64,000 bases of DNA, from NCBI GenBank assembly GCA_001599755.1, contig BCHX01000009.1:558001-622000 (forward strand). The letters run 5' to 3'. Numbering within the stretch: position 1 is the stretch's first letter; each line of letters begins with the position of its first letter. Positions 35,724 through 46,129 of this stretch are shown here, piece by piece. This DNA is from Gliomastix tumulicola (lineage: Eukaryota; Ascomycota; Sordariomycetes; Hypocreales; Bionectriaceae). The notes under the pieces were generated by a model that was not told where the DNA came from, searched no databases, and saw nothing but the letters and a program-made list of their open reading frames with translations. Both the position numbers and the translations under genes were made by a program.

Positions 35724-35817
35724 GGGTTATGATGCTCTCACGATCGGCAGCGGTGAGGACGGCCGGCAGTGCTGCCCCAAATGCAAGGAGGTGTTTTGCA
35801 ACTGTGCTTGCATCTGA

Positions 35818-36896
35818 ACTCGGGGCAGGAATCGACCTCTTGCTGGAGGCAACCGGATGAAGGCGGTACTTTACCGTCGTGGCGAGGTGGCGAAGCTGGT
35901 CCTGCGAGAGGGCGTATTGGTCCTCATCATTGATAGATGCCAGCCGCTGAATATGAACCTCGTTTTTCAATCTGTGATTGTTATTTGTGATGTCAAGAAA
36001 AGTCGCTCCATAGCGGCGTCTGCCGGCCTGTATCAGTGCATGTCCGAGGGGTTCTCACAGGGGACGATCCATTCCGGCAGCCGAATGTTAGTAGAAACAT
36101 CCTGGGCTATGACCTTCTCTTTCCGACCTTCGAGATATCGAATTCGGTGGTGGCCAAGACATCCACTTGGGCTTATCAGAGAAATTCAGCAAGGAGCAGC
36201 TTGCAAGGAGAACGGGTCCCCGTAATCTGGCTTGATGTTCCTCCGTGGAGGGTAGGGGAGGCCTGGAGGGAGTGTTCGGCAGCGGGCAGCTCACGGCTGA
36301 TGACCGGTCGTCGAAGGCGTCTAGCCTGGCTCAGGGCAGATGACGGACTAAATCTGCAATTGCTCAACCTAGAAGTCGAGGTCCAGAGTCCATGACAAAG
36401 ATGCAGAAGCGAGATGATCTCTCTCCTGCGTCGAGCTGCAGCAAGTGAACGCCTCCAAAGGTGGGTCTTCTCCGATCCCGTTGATTGGCCCCACTGATCT
36501 GTCCCTCTCTATCTGCCGCCCCACCGCCGAACCAAAGCGGCCAGCTTTCAATCATTAGACAGTGACTGTTGCTCCCCACCAACCGCCATCAACTTCTCGA
36601 GCCCGTGGCCAGTCCAGCCGAGACAGCGGAACAATACAACACACAGCAACTGTATATTATACCATTGTCACCGCGACACACTCTTGCCGGACTCCTCACT
36701 CCCGAATCTCTGCTCGAATCGCTCAGTCTCGCACGCCTCTCCATCCCTTACTCGACTCCCCCCGCATTCCTGGCGACACCGACTCCTCGATCCAGACTCC
36801 CCGATCCAGAGCGGCCGCTGCCCTCCTCCCTTCTACCCTCTCCTCCTCGACGCCGACGACCGCCAGAACACCTCTACAAACCGAAGACCGAAGACC
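35818..36896. other. Spacer and 5' leader of GMPP-alpha gene
   Basis: No supported gene. The last ~300 nt are C- and CT-rich with short ORFs in all forward frames, as in a leader. Confidence 0.5.
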
Positions 36897-38406
36897 ATGT
36901 CTCTCCAAGTTCCTCACCGCGGCAAGGAGGGGCCGACCAAGGCCGTCATCCTGGTACTGTCCACCGCTGGCTCGATCCCTTCGCACACAAGCCGGGCTCC
37001 GAACAGCTTCGCAAACGCCCATGTGTACAGCCTAGCCTAGCTAACACAGAACCTCTCTCTCCCAGGTCGGTGGCCCTTCGCGCGGCACTCGCTTCCGCCC
37101 CCTCTCGCTCGACGTCCCCAAGCCCCTGTTCGAGGTGGCCGGCCACCCCATCATCTGGCACTGCGTCTCGGCCATCGCCGAGGTCGGCTCGATCCACGAC
37201 GTCTACATCATCGGCTACTACGACGAGTCCGTCTTCCGCGACTTCATCAAGGACGCCGCCAAGGAGTTCCCCTCCCTCACGTCCATCAAGTACCTCCGCG
37301 AGTACGAGGCCCTGGGCACCGCCGGCGGCCTCTACCACTTCCGCGACGCGATCCTCAAGGGCCGGCCCGAGCGCCTCTTCGTCCTCAATGCCGATGTCTG
37401 CTGCTCCTTCCCGCTGAACGACATGCTCAAGCTCGCGCGGGACAAGGACGCCGAGGCTGTAATTCTGGGCACACGCGTGTCTGATGATGCTGCGACCAAC
37501 TTTGGTTGCATTGTGTCCGACGCCCACACCCGCCGCGTGCTGCATTACGTTGAGAAGCCCGAGTCGCGCATCTCGAACCTCATCAACTGCGGCGTCTACC
37601 TCTTCTCCACCGAGGCCATCTTCCCCTCCATCAAGTCCGCCATCAAGCGCCGCGCCGACCGCCCCAACCGCCTCGTCTCCTACCCGTCCTCGGACAACCT
37701 CGAGGCGCACTTCTACGGCGGTGGTAATGCCGCGGCGGGCGACGACGACGACGATGAGAACAGCAACAACCAGGTTATCCGCCTGGAGCAGGACATTCTC
37801 AGCGATCTCGCCGACAGCAAGCAGTTCTTCGTCCACGAGACCAAGGACTTCTGGCGCCAGATCAAGACGGCCGGCTCAGCCGTCCCCGCGAATGCCCTCT
37901 ACCTCCAGCGCGCCTGGCAGTCCGGCAGCACGGAGATCGCCCAGCCGTCGGCCAACATCGTGCCCCCCGTCTTCATTCACCCGACCGCCGAGATCCACCC
38001 CACGGCCAAGCTGGGCCCCAACGTGAGCATAGGCCCGCGGGCCGTCATCGGCGCCGGCGCCCGCGTTAAAGAAGCCATCGTCCTCGAGGACTGCGAGGTC
38101 AAGCACGACGCCTGCGTGCTGTACTCCATCATCGGTTGGGGCAGCCGCGTCGGCGCCTGGGCCCGCGTCGAGGGTACGCCGACGCCCGTGGGCAGCCACT
38201 CGACGAGCATCATCAAGAACGGCGTCAAGGTGCAGAGCATCACGATCCTCGGCAAGGACTGCGGTGTGGGGGATGAGGTCCGCGTGCAGAACTGCGTCTG
38301 CCTGCCTTACAAGGAGCTAAAGAGGGTGAGTCCCGCCAAACACTGTCTACTACAAGCAACACAGCTAATGATTCTCTAGGATGTCGCCAACGAGGTTATT
38401 ATGTGA
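36897..38406 (+). CDS. GDP-mannose pyrophosphorylase, alpha-type (GMPPA homologue)
   Basis: Three exons: 36897-36953, 37066-38325 and 38380-38406; 447 aa, with GT-AG introns of 112 and 54 nt. The first splice restores VILVGGPSRGTRFRPLSLDVPKPL, the nucleotidyltransferase signature (GGxxxGTRxRPL, KP). It continues with EALGTAGGLYHFRD, VLNADVCCSFPL and FGCIVSD, and in the C-terminal third a left-handed beta-helix made of hexapeptides (IHPTAEIHPTAKLGPNVSIGP). The terminal exon adds only DVANEVIM, a conserved ending. Length and an acidic insertion at about residue 220 favour the alpha subfamily, which regulates or pairs with the catalytic beta enzyme making GDP-mannose from mannose-1-phosphate and GTP. 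It is convergent with a nucleotide-sugar transporter gene. Confidence 0.92.
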
Positions 38407-38954
38407 GGAGGCGTATCCCACATTGAGCGCGTATACTTATAGAATTGGAGAGCATATTAGCATCACCGCCATCGCGAGAAGAAAAAGGGGGCTGGAAAGG
38501 CGTCTGCAATCGAGTGAAACAAGCCGAGATCGAAGCGTTTAATATTACAATTGATTCTCCTTTTGACGACCTAAGCAGCCCTGTGGTCCATTCTTGTTCT
38601 TGGAGGGAGTGAAGTCCAACTTAGCCCCATACAGCCACCACACTCCTACACTCCCGCCCTGATCGTCCGGCTGTTGTACCCGGTTACCCCAGGTCTGCTG
38701 ATTCCATAGTCGTATGCAGCATCATCTGCAAGCAAGCACGCTAAGATCCCCCGTCTTTTAAGCGGTCATCAACGTCGTGTTCATTACTATATAGTAGTAT
38801 GGAGTAGTATGCTCCAAACCCCAGCGCCCCCTTCCCCCCTCTAAGGTATCATCGCTCGCCCCGTTCTAAGTCCAGCGTTTTCGGTCCAGTGGCTCTATCG
38901 CATTTATCCCTGTTGTTTCCTTTTTCCCTTTTTTTTTCTCCCTTGTTGCCCCTT
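38407..38954. other. Convergent 3' spacer
   Basis: A 548-nt gap between the convergent GMPP-alpha and transporter stop codons. It holds pyrimidine-rich runs near 38916-38945, and I see no gene. Confidence 0.5.
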
Positions 38955-40577
38955 CTAATCGTCTCTATTAAAGTTGCTCCTGCTCGGCACCCTAGGCAGC
39001 ATAGGACTATTAGGCCTGCTGCTCGTCAGTCCGAGTCCGAGCTCGCCCCTCCTCGCCTCTAGCGGATCGAGTGTCATCCGGCTGACGTTCTGGTCCATGC
39101 CCGGAACGCCCAGTCGCGGTGTCGAGGCACCGCGGGGCGTCATGATGGGTGCGATGGCGGCCTTCTCGAAGGAGGCGATCTTGACGGGGGGTGGCCGCTT
39201 GCCGGGGAGTTTGCGCTGTGGGATGGAGTAGAGGTACGTCGAGAAGAGGACCAGCGAGGTGCCGATGACGAACTGGGGAAACGTTAGCACTGAGACAGGT
39301 TCGAGGAGATGGGTAGAGAGGGACTTACCGGCCATGTGATGGTGAAGCCAAAGATCAGCATGCTAGCAATGCAGCTGATCACGATACTAATGCTCGTCGC
39401 AAAGTTCTTGACGATGTTGTCTGCGTCCCGGATGACGATACTCGCGATCAGCCCGCCCACGGACTGCAGGCAAACGGCCGTCCACACAACCCAGTTGTAC
39501 CCCTCAAAGAAGCCATGTTCCATGATGCCCTCGCCGTCCTGGTATATGACGCCGCCAAGCAGCGCCGCGATGAGCGAGTAGAGCGAGAGCTGGATGTTGC
39601 GGATCCAGACAGAGGACTGCGTCGCGGACTCCTTGAGGAGCTTCTCGAAGGAGATGCCGGCCAATCCCGACACGGCAGCGGCGATGAGGACGGCTGTGAC
39701 GCCGATGGAGTAGTTCATCTGCGGCTCGGGAGGACCGAGGTCCTCGGTGATGCCCTCGTATGTCGCAGAGCGCTTCGAGAGGTTCGGGCTCTGCGGCTGG
39801 TATAGTTCGGGGCTCGCCTGCCCCAGCTCGTGCAGCGACCGCGGGAAGAAGTGGTCCGTCGCGTCCTGCATGAACATCGACGCACCCGGCAGTCCCCCAG
39901 CGCCCGTCCCCGCCGGCACCGACACGACGCACACGCCCAAGGTGAGCGTCAGCAGCGCGAGCCACCGCTTCATGCCCAGCGGGCGCCGCAGCAGCACGAC
40001 GCTGAAGAGCGCGGTGGTGAGGATCTTGAGCTGGTACAGGACCTGGAACTGGACGGCGTCGAGGTTGCTGATGGCGACGTACTGCAGCAGGTTCTGCAGT
40101 GTGTAGAAGGCGGCGGGGACGGCCAGCTTCCAGCCGTCGGCGGCGAAGACGGCGTTGTAGATCTGCTCGAGGAGGACGGTCGCGGGCGTGCTCGGGGCCA
40201 GCGTCTTGGACGTGTCGTACATGGCGAGCGTGAGCGAGATGGCCAGCTTGATGAGCTCGTTGAGGAAGACGGCCGTCGAGGTGAAGTAGCGGTGGTCGCT
40301 GGTCGGGGGCATGATGCGCGAGTAGTGCATGACCTGTGGTTTCCTCGTTAGCTGGCGCGTCGATCGATCGATCGATTGGCGGCATAGGAGGTAGGTTGGC
40401 TCACCAGGATGAAGACGGAGTTTTGGAACGTCAACTGCGCACCATGTTAGCCGACAGTCCTCGCGACGAGTCCCCCATCCCAAGTAGACACAAAAAAACA
40501 CTGACCGTCACCAGAGACGCCTGCTTCGTCCACCCCCCGCCTCCCCTCGCAGGGCTTGTAGTCTGTAGAATCGCCAT
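38955..40577 (-). CDS. Nucleotide-sugar transporter (UDP-galactose/GlcNAc type, SLC35A-like)
   Basis: Four exons (minus): 40577-40506, 40434-40405 (30 nt), 40333-39329 and 39272-38955; 474 aa. The short second exon encodes LTFQNSVFIL and leads into VMHYSRIMPP, the conserved start of the NST domain. About ten hydrophobic helices follow, including AVPAAFYTLQNLLQYVA, LDAVQFQVLYQLKILTTALFSV and VWIRNIQLSLYSL, all hallmark blocks of Golgi UDP-sugar transporters. A hydrophilic insertion of ~70 residues lies in the middle. The C-terminal tail (~80 residues) is Pro/Arg-rich and cytosolic, as usual in fungi. The protein exchanges a UDP-sugar for UMP across the Golgi membrane. The exact sugar cannot be told from sequence. 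A GTG-AGC donor and GTCAGT donor are used by the first introns. Confidence 0.88.
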
Positions 40578-42153
40578 CACAATACCCGTTCCCCTGACCG
40601 CAAGTCGCCAATCCGCAGTCGCAAAGCAAAGCTAAGCCGTCGTCAAAGGGGGCAGAGGCGAAGCGTTCGCTGTGTTATGCTGTCGAGGATGTCCCGTGTT
40701 CCGCCCGGGCAACGCGCCTCTCGCAAACGCGCGCGCCAAACGATGCCGTCACGATATGCACCGTCGCATTCGGGTCGCTGCTCCCTTTTTGGTGCTGGTT
40801 CCCCGAAAAAAAAAGAGAAAGGATTCGGGTTGATTAATCGAAAGGCGAAAGTCGATCGCGCACGCGACCGCCACAAAAAAAACCGTCCGGAAGAATTGAG
40901 ATCCCGTCCTAAAAGGGCTTCGCGCGCTAAGGTAAGGGGGAAAATCAGGGAGTGGATGTTGTCGTTGGTTGTTGGAGAGCTCGTGGGGGAAGAAAGGAGG
41001 TTCAATTCCGGTGCATGTGTTGGTCGAGAGTGGGAGCAGCAGCAAACAGAAGGATAGGAGATGATGTGAGCAACAGTCAAGGGGGGTCAGAGGAAATGTG
41101 AAGAAGCGGTCTTGCACCAAACGATTGCCTGAGCCAAGACTTGGTAGGGGACAGACGAGACCTAATGCTAGTACCTGACCTTATGCTAATGCTAACGAAA
41201 CAATGACGGCAACGACTGAGACAGCACGGCAGATGGTAATGAATCGTGTCTGACTGGCGCTGGCTAGTGGCAGCCCTGGTCAAGGGGAGCAAAAAGACGT
41301 AACGGGAAAAGGGGGCATCGGCATCGGCTCCTGATCGCAGGTCTTGGTGCTCGATGATGAAGTAAAGCCAAGACGCTGTGCCCCTGACTTGGCCTGCCAC
41401 ATCACACGCGCTGCAGGTTCGTGGTTTGGGGGCAGGAGCTGACAAAAAGGGACACGAAGCGAGGCCTCCTACCTTGCATCCAATCAAATAACCGAAATGA
41501 CAAACGAGATCCGAATTGGAAAGTCGCTAAGATGGTCGTGAATTGATTTGCTTTACCGTCATTTCGATGATCGGAGGTTGGCGTCAATTTTGAGCTTGGT
41601 TGACAAAAGTGCTAGCGGAGGGAGCTCGTATTCTGTCATCCTCCCCCCACATCACGGAGCTTTATCTCAGTGGGATGGAGGGGCTTTCTCTCCTCGGCCA
41701 GGTACATAGTTGACAGAATATTTGGGTCACTGCGTCATACGAATTGGGTGTGCACCTGACCTATTAAAACCTTCTCAACAGCGCCCTCCCTCGTGCACTT
41801 GGGGTCGACATCCGAAGGAAAGACTCGCTACCTTGGCTTCATCGACATCTAAGTACGATTTCCAAAGGTGCAACTAAGGGCGCCCATCTCTTGCACGTGC
41901 ACTGAGCCCCGACGCCCACTCCGAACGAGGGCTTCGCAGAGATGGTTCAAATAACGCCTTACCAGAGACAGGCAGCGTCCTGCAGACGCCTTGCAGCTGC
42001 CCTGCAGCCTAACGCGAGCCCGCAGCCTATCAATCCGTAAGGCAGACAGGTCAGGCAGAAACCCCATTCCCCCGCGCCCTCTTTTCTACGATTGACCACG
42101 GTCAATTTTTTCTTTCTTTCATATTTATCCATGTTGCGAGGACAGCGAGCAAG
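40578..42153. other. Divergent spacer, transporter / NLR
   Basis: A 1.6-kb region between divergent starts. It has A runs near 40803-40816 and 40875-40883 and many short ORFs without recognisable product. The 40 nt before ATG 42154 are T-rich (TTTTTTCTTTCTTTC), as in leaders. Confidence 0.5.
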
Positions 42154-45100
42154 ATGGCCGCCTCAGCTGGTCCCGTCCAGCGGGCGTTCGACGACGCTAT
42201 GCAAGACTTCAAATCGCAGCTGAAGGATCCCAACCTATACGACGAAATCCTCAAGACCAAGTCAATCGACGAAGTGTACGACCTCACCGCCAAGCTCCAG
42301 GAGGAGCAAGCGAAGACCGGATCCCTCCGGAACTTGTCCAAGATCACACCCTATCTGACACGGTTAACGAGGTTCGCCGACACCGTCGAATCCATCCAAG
42401 TGAAGCCCGACGCATTCGCCCTGATCTGGGGTCCGGTCAAACTCTTGCTTCACTGGACGAGCAATCTGACGTACACGTTCGACGCCATACTCGACATCAT
42501 CAAGGAGGTTGGCGAGGCCTTGCCTGAATTCACCGAGATGGCCCAACTCTTCGCCAACAACGCGTGCATCAAGGATGTCCTAGTTCTTTTCTTCAGGGAT
42601 ATACTGGACTTCTATGTGATCGCCCTCAACTTCTTTGGGCTACCCCGAATCCGTGGCACTGCCTCCAAATTGGGGACAGGCGCCAGAGCCCTCTTCGAGG
42701 CCTTGTGGCCAAAGCATAAGCAGAAGGTCCAACTGATCAGAAAACACATTAAGCAGCACACTTCCTTGATCAGGAATGAAGTTCGCCTGGAGCACATACG
42801 TCTCGAGTACGACTTACGAGACAAGGCATTCGAGCACTTCGAGAGCACCCAGACAGCTGATCAACGCGCCGAGTATGGCCGCATTCGAGAGGATATCAAG
42901 CCACAGTCCTACGAAGATCAGTTTGCCTCGTATCGCGGCCGTATCTGCACAGGAACAGGTGCTTGGCTATTTCGAGATGCGTCCTTCAAGCAGTGGTTTG
43001 ATCCCGCAAATACCACGATCAAGATGTTGTGGCTTAGGGGGATACCAGGTGCAGGAAAGTCGTACCTAACAACTACGGTCATTGACGCTGCGCTCACCCC
43101 GGACCGCACTGTTGGCTACGCCATCCTCAAATACAATGAACAGAGCACTGTATCCGCCCTCTCAGTTTTGCATTCGTTGATCTTCCAGATGACTCGAAAC
43201 CGCGACGACCTACAATCAGTCATCTGCAAGTCAACGGGACAGAAGCTGAAGAGCCACCCGGAAGAGGCTGCTGAGCTGTTAAAAACAGTGCTGGACTGCG
43301 CCGGAGCAAGCTACATCATTGTTGATGGTCTTGACGAGATTGATTCCCTAGAGCGATTTGCTCTAATCAAACAGTTGGTTCGCCTATGTACGGAGTGTGC
43401 CGAGACAAAGGTCCTTTTCAGCAGCAGGACTGAAGAGAATATCACGTCCTTGCTCAAGGATAAGGCTTTCGAGATTGACGTGCACAGTCGAAATTCCGGT
43501 AGCATACAGACATTTGTCAACTGGAGAAAGGCCGAATGGTGCCAGGATCGGGGTTTCCGGTCAGAGTTTCGAAACGAGCTCGATAGCTTGCTTGCCCCCC
43601 TGGCTGCCAACGCAAAAGGTCTGTGCCCTGCATATAGCCAATGCACGAATGTGTTGACTAATCTAGCAGGATTCAAGGCATGTTCTTGTTCGCAAGAATT
43701 GTCCTCGACACGGTTCGAGACCTGGTCAGCATAAAGGAGATCCGAGACCAGCTCAGATGTCCACCGAAGAACTTACGTGAAGCGTAAGCCATCCTTGATG
43801 CCTAAGCCACTCTTTCTAACATGCCTATAGATACGGTCGAGTTTTCGATAAGATCAACCGAATAGACTCCGACTTGACAAAAACAAGGACACGGAAGATC
43901 TTGGGCTGGATTGGGTGTACGCCAACACCCCTCACGTATCAAGAGACTCAGCAGGCCCTCAACATCCAAGATGATTCAGGTCCTGACTACGAGTCCGACT
44001 CTGAACATGACCTTTTTCAGGACTCGCTCATACGCGAGGATTTCCCAATTGGGTGTTGCGGCCCAATCGTTGAAGTAGTCGACAACTACATTCAGTTTGT
44101 TCATTTCACAGTTCATGAGTATGCCTCGGTTCCTCGAACCTCACTGGGACTTGACTAACACCTCACAGGTATCTATTCAGCACCGATGTTCCTAATAGCA
44201 TCAGCTTCTCGGCTGCTCTTCTGGATTTGGCCACTACGGCCGTCACGTACCTCACCCAACGCCACCATGACCCAGGCCTCAATGATGAAGAGGTGGGAGA
44301 CTATATTGTAACAGGGGCGTACAGCTTGCACGCCTTTGCCTCTACCTACTGGCTTCCGTTAGTCATTCGCTACCTTAGCACCGAAGACTCAACCAAATGG
44401 TCAAGAGAGCTACTCGAGCAATTAGACATGCTGCTCTACACCAGAGTCTCGTCCAAATACGAAAATCAAGAAGGCTCGAGGAAAGCTTCCGACCTCAACC
44501 TCAACCTTACGACTCTGGGTCAAGAGAGGCAAGAGTTACAAATCATGCTCTACGATGCGCACCGCTTTCTCAAACAGTCGTCCCAAGCTTTATACAGCTT
44601 GAAGCAAGGTATAATCTTCGCTGGCGTTTCTTAGGCTCATGTACACTGCTGACACGCTTGAAAAAAAAAAAGAGAACACAGCAACAGAGACGAGATGGAC
44701 CCATCTTGATCCCCTGACAATCTCGAGGACCTCTATCGCTATTCATAGAGGCTTTGACCGCCTGCCGTGCGTTTCAACGATACACACTAAGGGCTGCGTA
44801 TGTCGAGACATTCTCAGGTTTTATGGGCCAGCTCCATTTAAATGCCCAATCTTAAGCTGCTCCTATCGTCGGCGAGGATTTCCCACCAAGTCAGAGAGAG
44901 ACTCCCACGTCAGACACCATGACAAGCCGTGGAAGTGCGACATCGAAGATTGTGAATACGCCATGATTGGCTTTCTTTCGCGCAGAATGCGGGACGACCA
45001 TCTGGAAATGTCGCACAAGCAGGCAACAGCAGTGCCGAGTCTGTCCCCGACAGCGGGAGTAATGGACCAGGATGAACTTCAGCCTCTGTTGTTTGATCTT

Positions 45101-45961
45101 GTCAGGGCTGATAGGTTCTCTCAAGTGAAGCAACTTCTGCCAAATCTTAAGGATCCGGACCGCAGTATCCTTAGGCATCTTCTGGAAGTAGCAGCCAGTT
45201 CCGCATCCAGCATGATGATGAAGGTTTTGGTGTCAAATGCTACTAATGGTATAAAGGACTTTGGGCACTCTTGGGCAGACTTTGCCGCAGAGGCTGCCAG
45301 AGCTGGGAATATAGAGACCTCGGAGTATCTGGTGGAATCATTTGACGAAAGCTTAGGTAGAGTATCTTTCATCGAGCTAGGTGAGACGCTGAAATGCGCT
45401 CTGGTGCAGGACTCAGAATACCTATGGACAACGTGGGAGAAGGTATTTCTCAAACATCGCAATAATGATGTTGGACGACAGATTGGTGCGTCGGCTGCCA
45501 GCTACTCTGCAATTCAAGGCACTGCAAGTAGCGGGCTGAGAGAAAAGTGGCTCGTGTCACTGTGGCTCCGACTCATGAGAACGAGAAGTTTCTCTGGCGA
45601 CAGAATCTCATCGGCTTTGGTAAATGTTGGACGCACCACATGTTCAGTCAATCTAGCCACAGTATTGATAAAATATGGTGCAGATGTCGACTTTCAACCT
45701 CAAAAAGGTCACCCTACACCACTCCAAGCGGCGGCAGCTCAGGATACTCCCCAGGCAGCAACTTTCATGAAGTTCTTGCTCTCTCACGGAGCAAATCCGA
45801 CTTGCGAACGTCGCAAGGTTTTAAGAAGAGGACACCAAAAATCAGTTGTGCCAATAGAGGAGGAGAGAGGGCCTCGAGGTATCTCACGGTGGTTGGGCAT
45901 GACCTGGGATGAACTTGTGGCGCAGACTAGGTCAGAAAGACAAGGCGAAAGCAACGTCTAA
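42154..45961 (+). CDS. NLR-type STAND protein: NACHT, C2H2 finger, ankyrin-like
   Basis: Five exons: 42154-43618, 43678-43783, 43831-44118, 44169-44608 and 44682-45961; 1,192 aa, all introns GT-AG. Residues 1-240 are the helical N-terminal domain common in fungal STAND proteins (DAFALIWGPVKLLL; GTGARALFEALWP). The NACHT follows: Walker A GIPGAGKSYL near 295, Walker B IIVDGLDEID near 388, sensor-like KVLFSSRTEE. After the NACHT come the winged-helix-like stretch (KILGWIGCTPTPLTYQE) and VDNYIQFVHFTVHEYL. Near 820-880 there is a paired C2H2-type finger: CPILSC with HVRHH, then CDIEDC with HLEMSH. The last ~100 residues contain one or two ankyrin-like units (VLIKYGADVDFQ, LLSHGANPTCE). Such proteins mediate nonself recognition and cell death in fungi. 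It converges on the SNF2 gene, 168 nt away. Confidence 0.87.
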
Positions 45962-46129
45962 ACGGTATGATTTCCAGTCATCAGAATTCATCGAGCGATG
46001 AATAAAGAAATAGCCGATCCTATACGTAACAATACATATTCAAAGAGTTTCCGGCTGCTACTAGGTATGAGGCTTACTTGGTCTCGTCACACGTCAAAAC
46101 AGTTCGAAGTTTCTACGGCATATTCTGTG

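Noticed and set aside
40990..41020. tRNA B-box-like GGTTCAATTCC
   Set aside because: The flanking bases do not form a T-stem or an acceptor stem and no A-box is correctly spaced.
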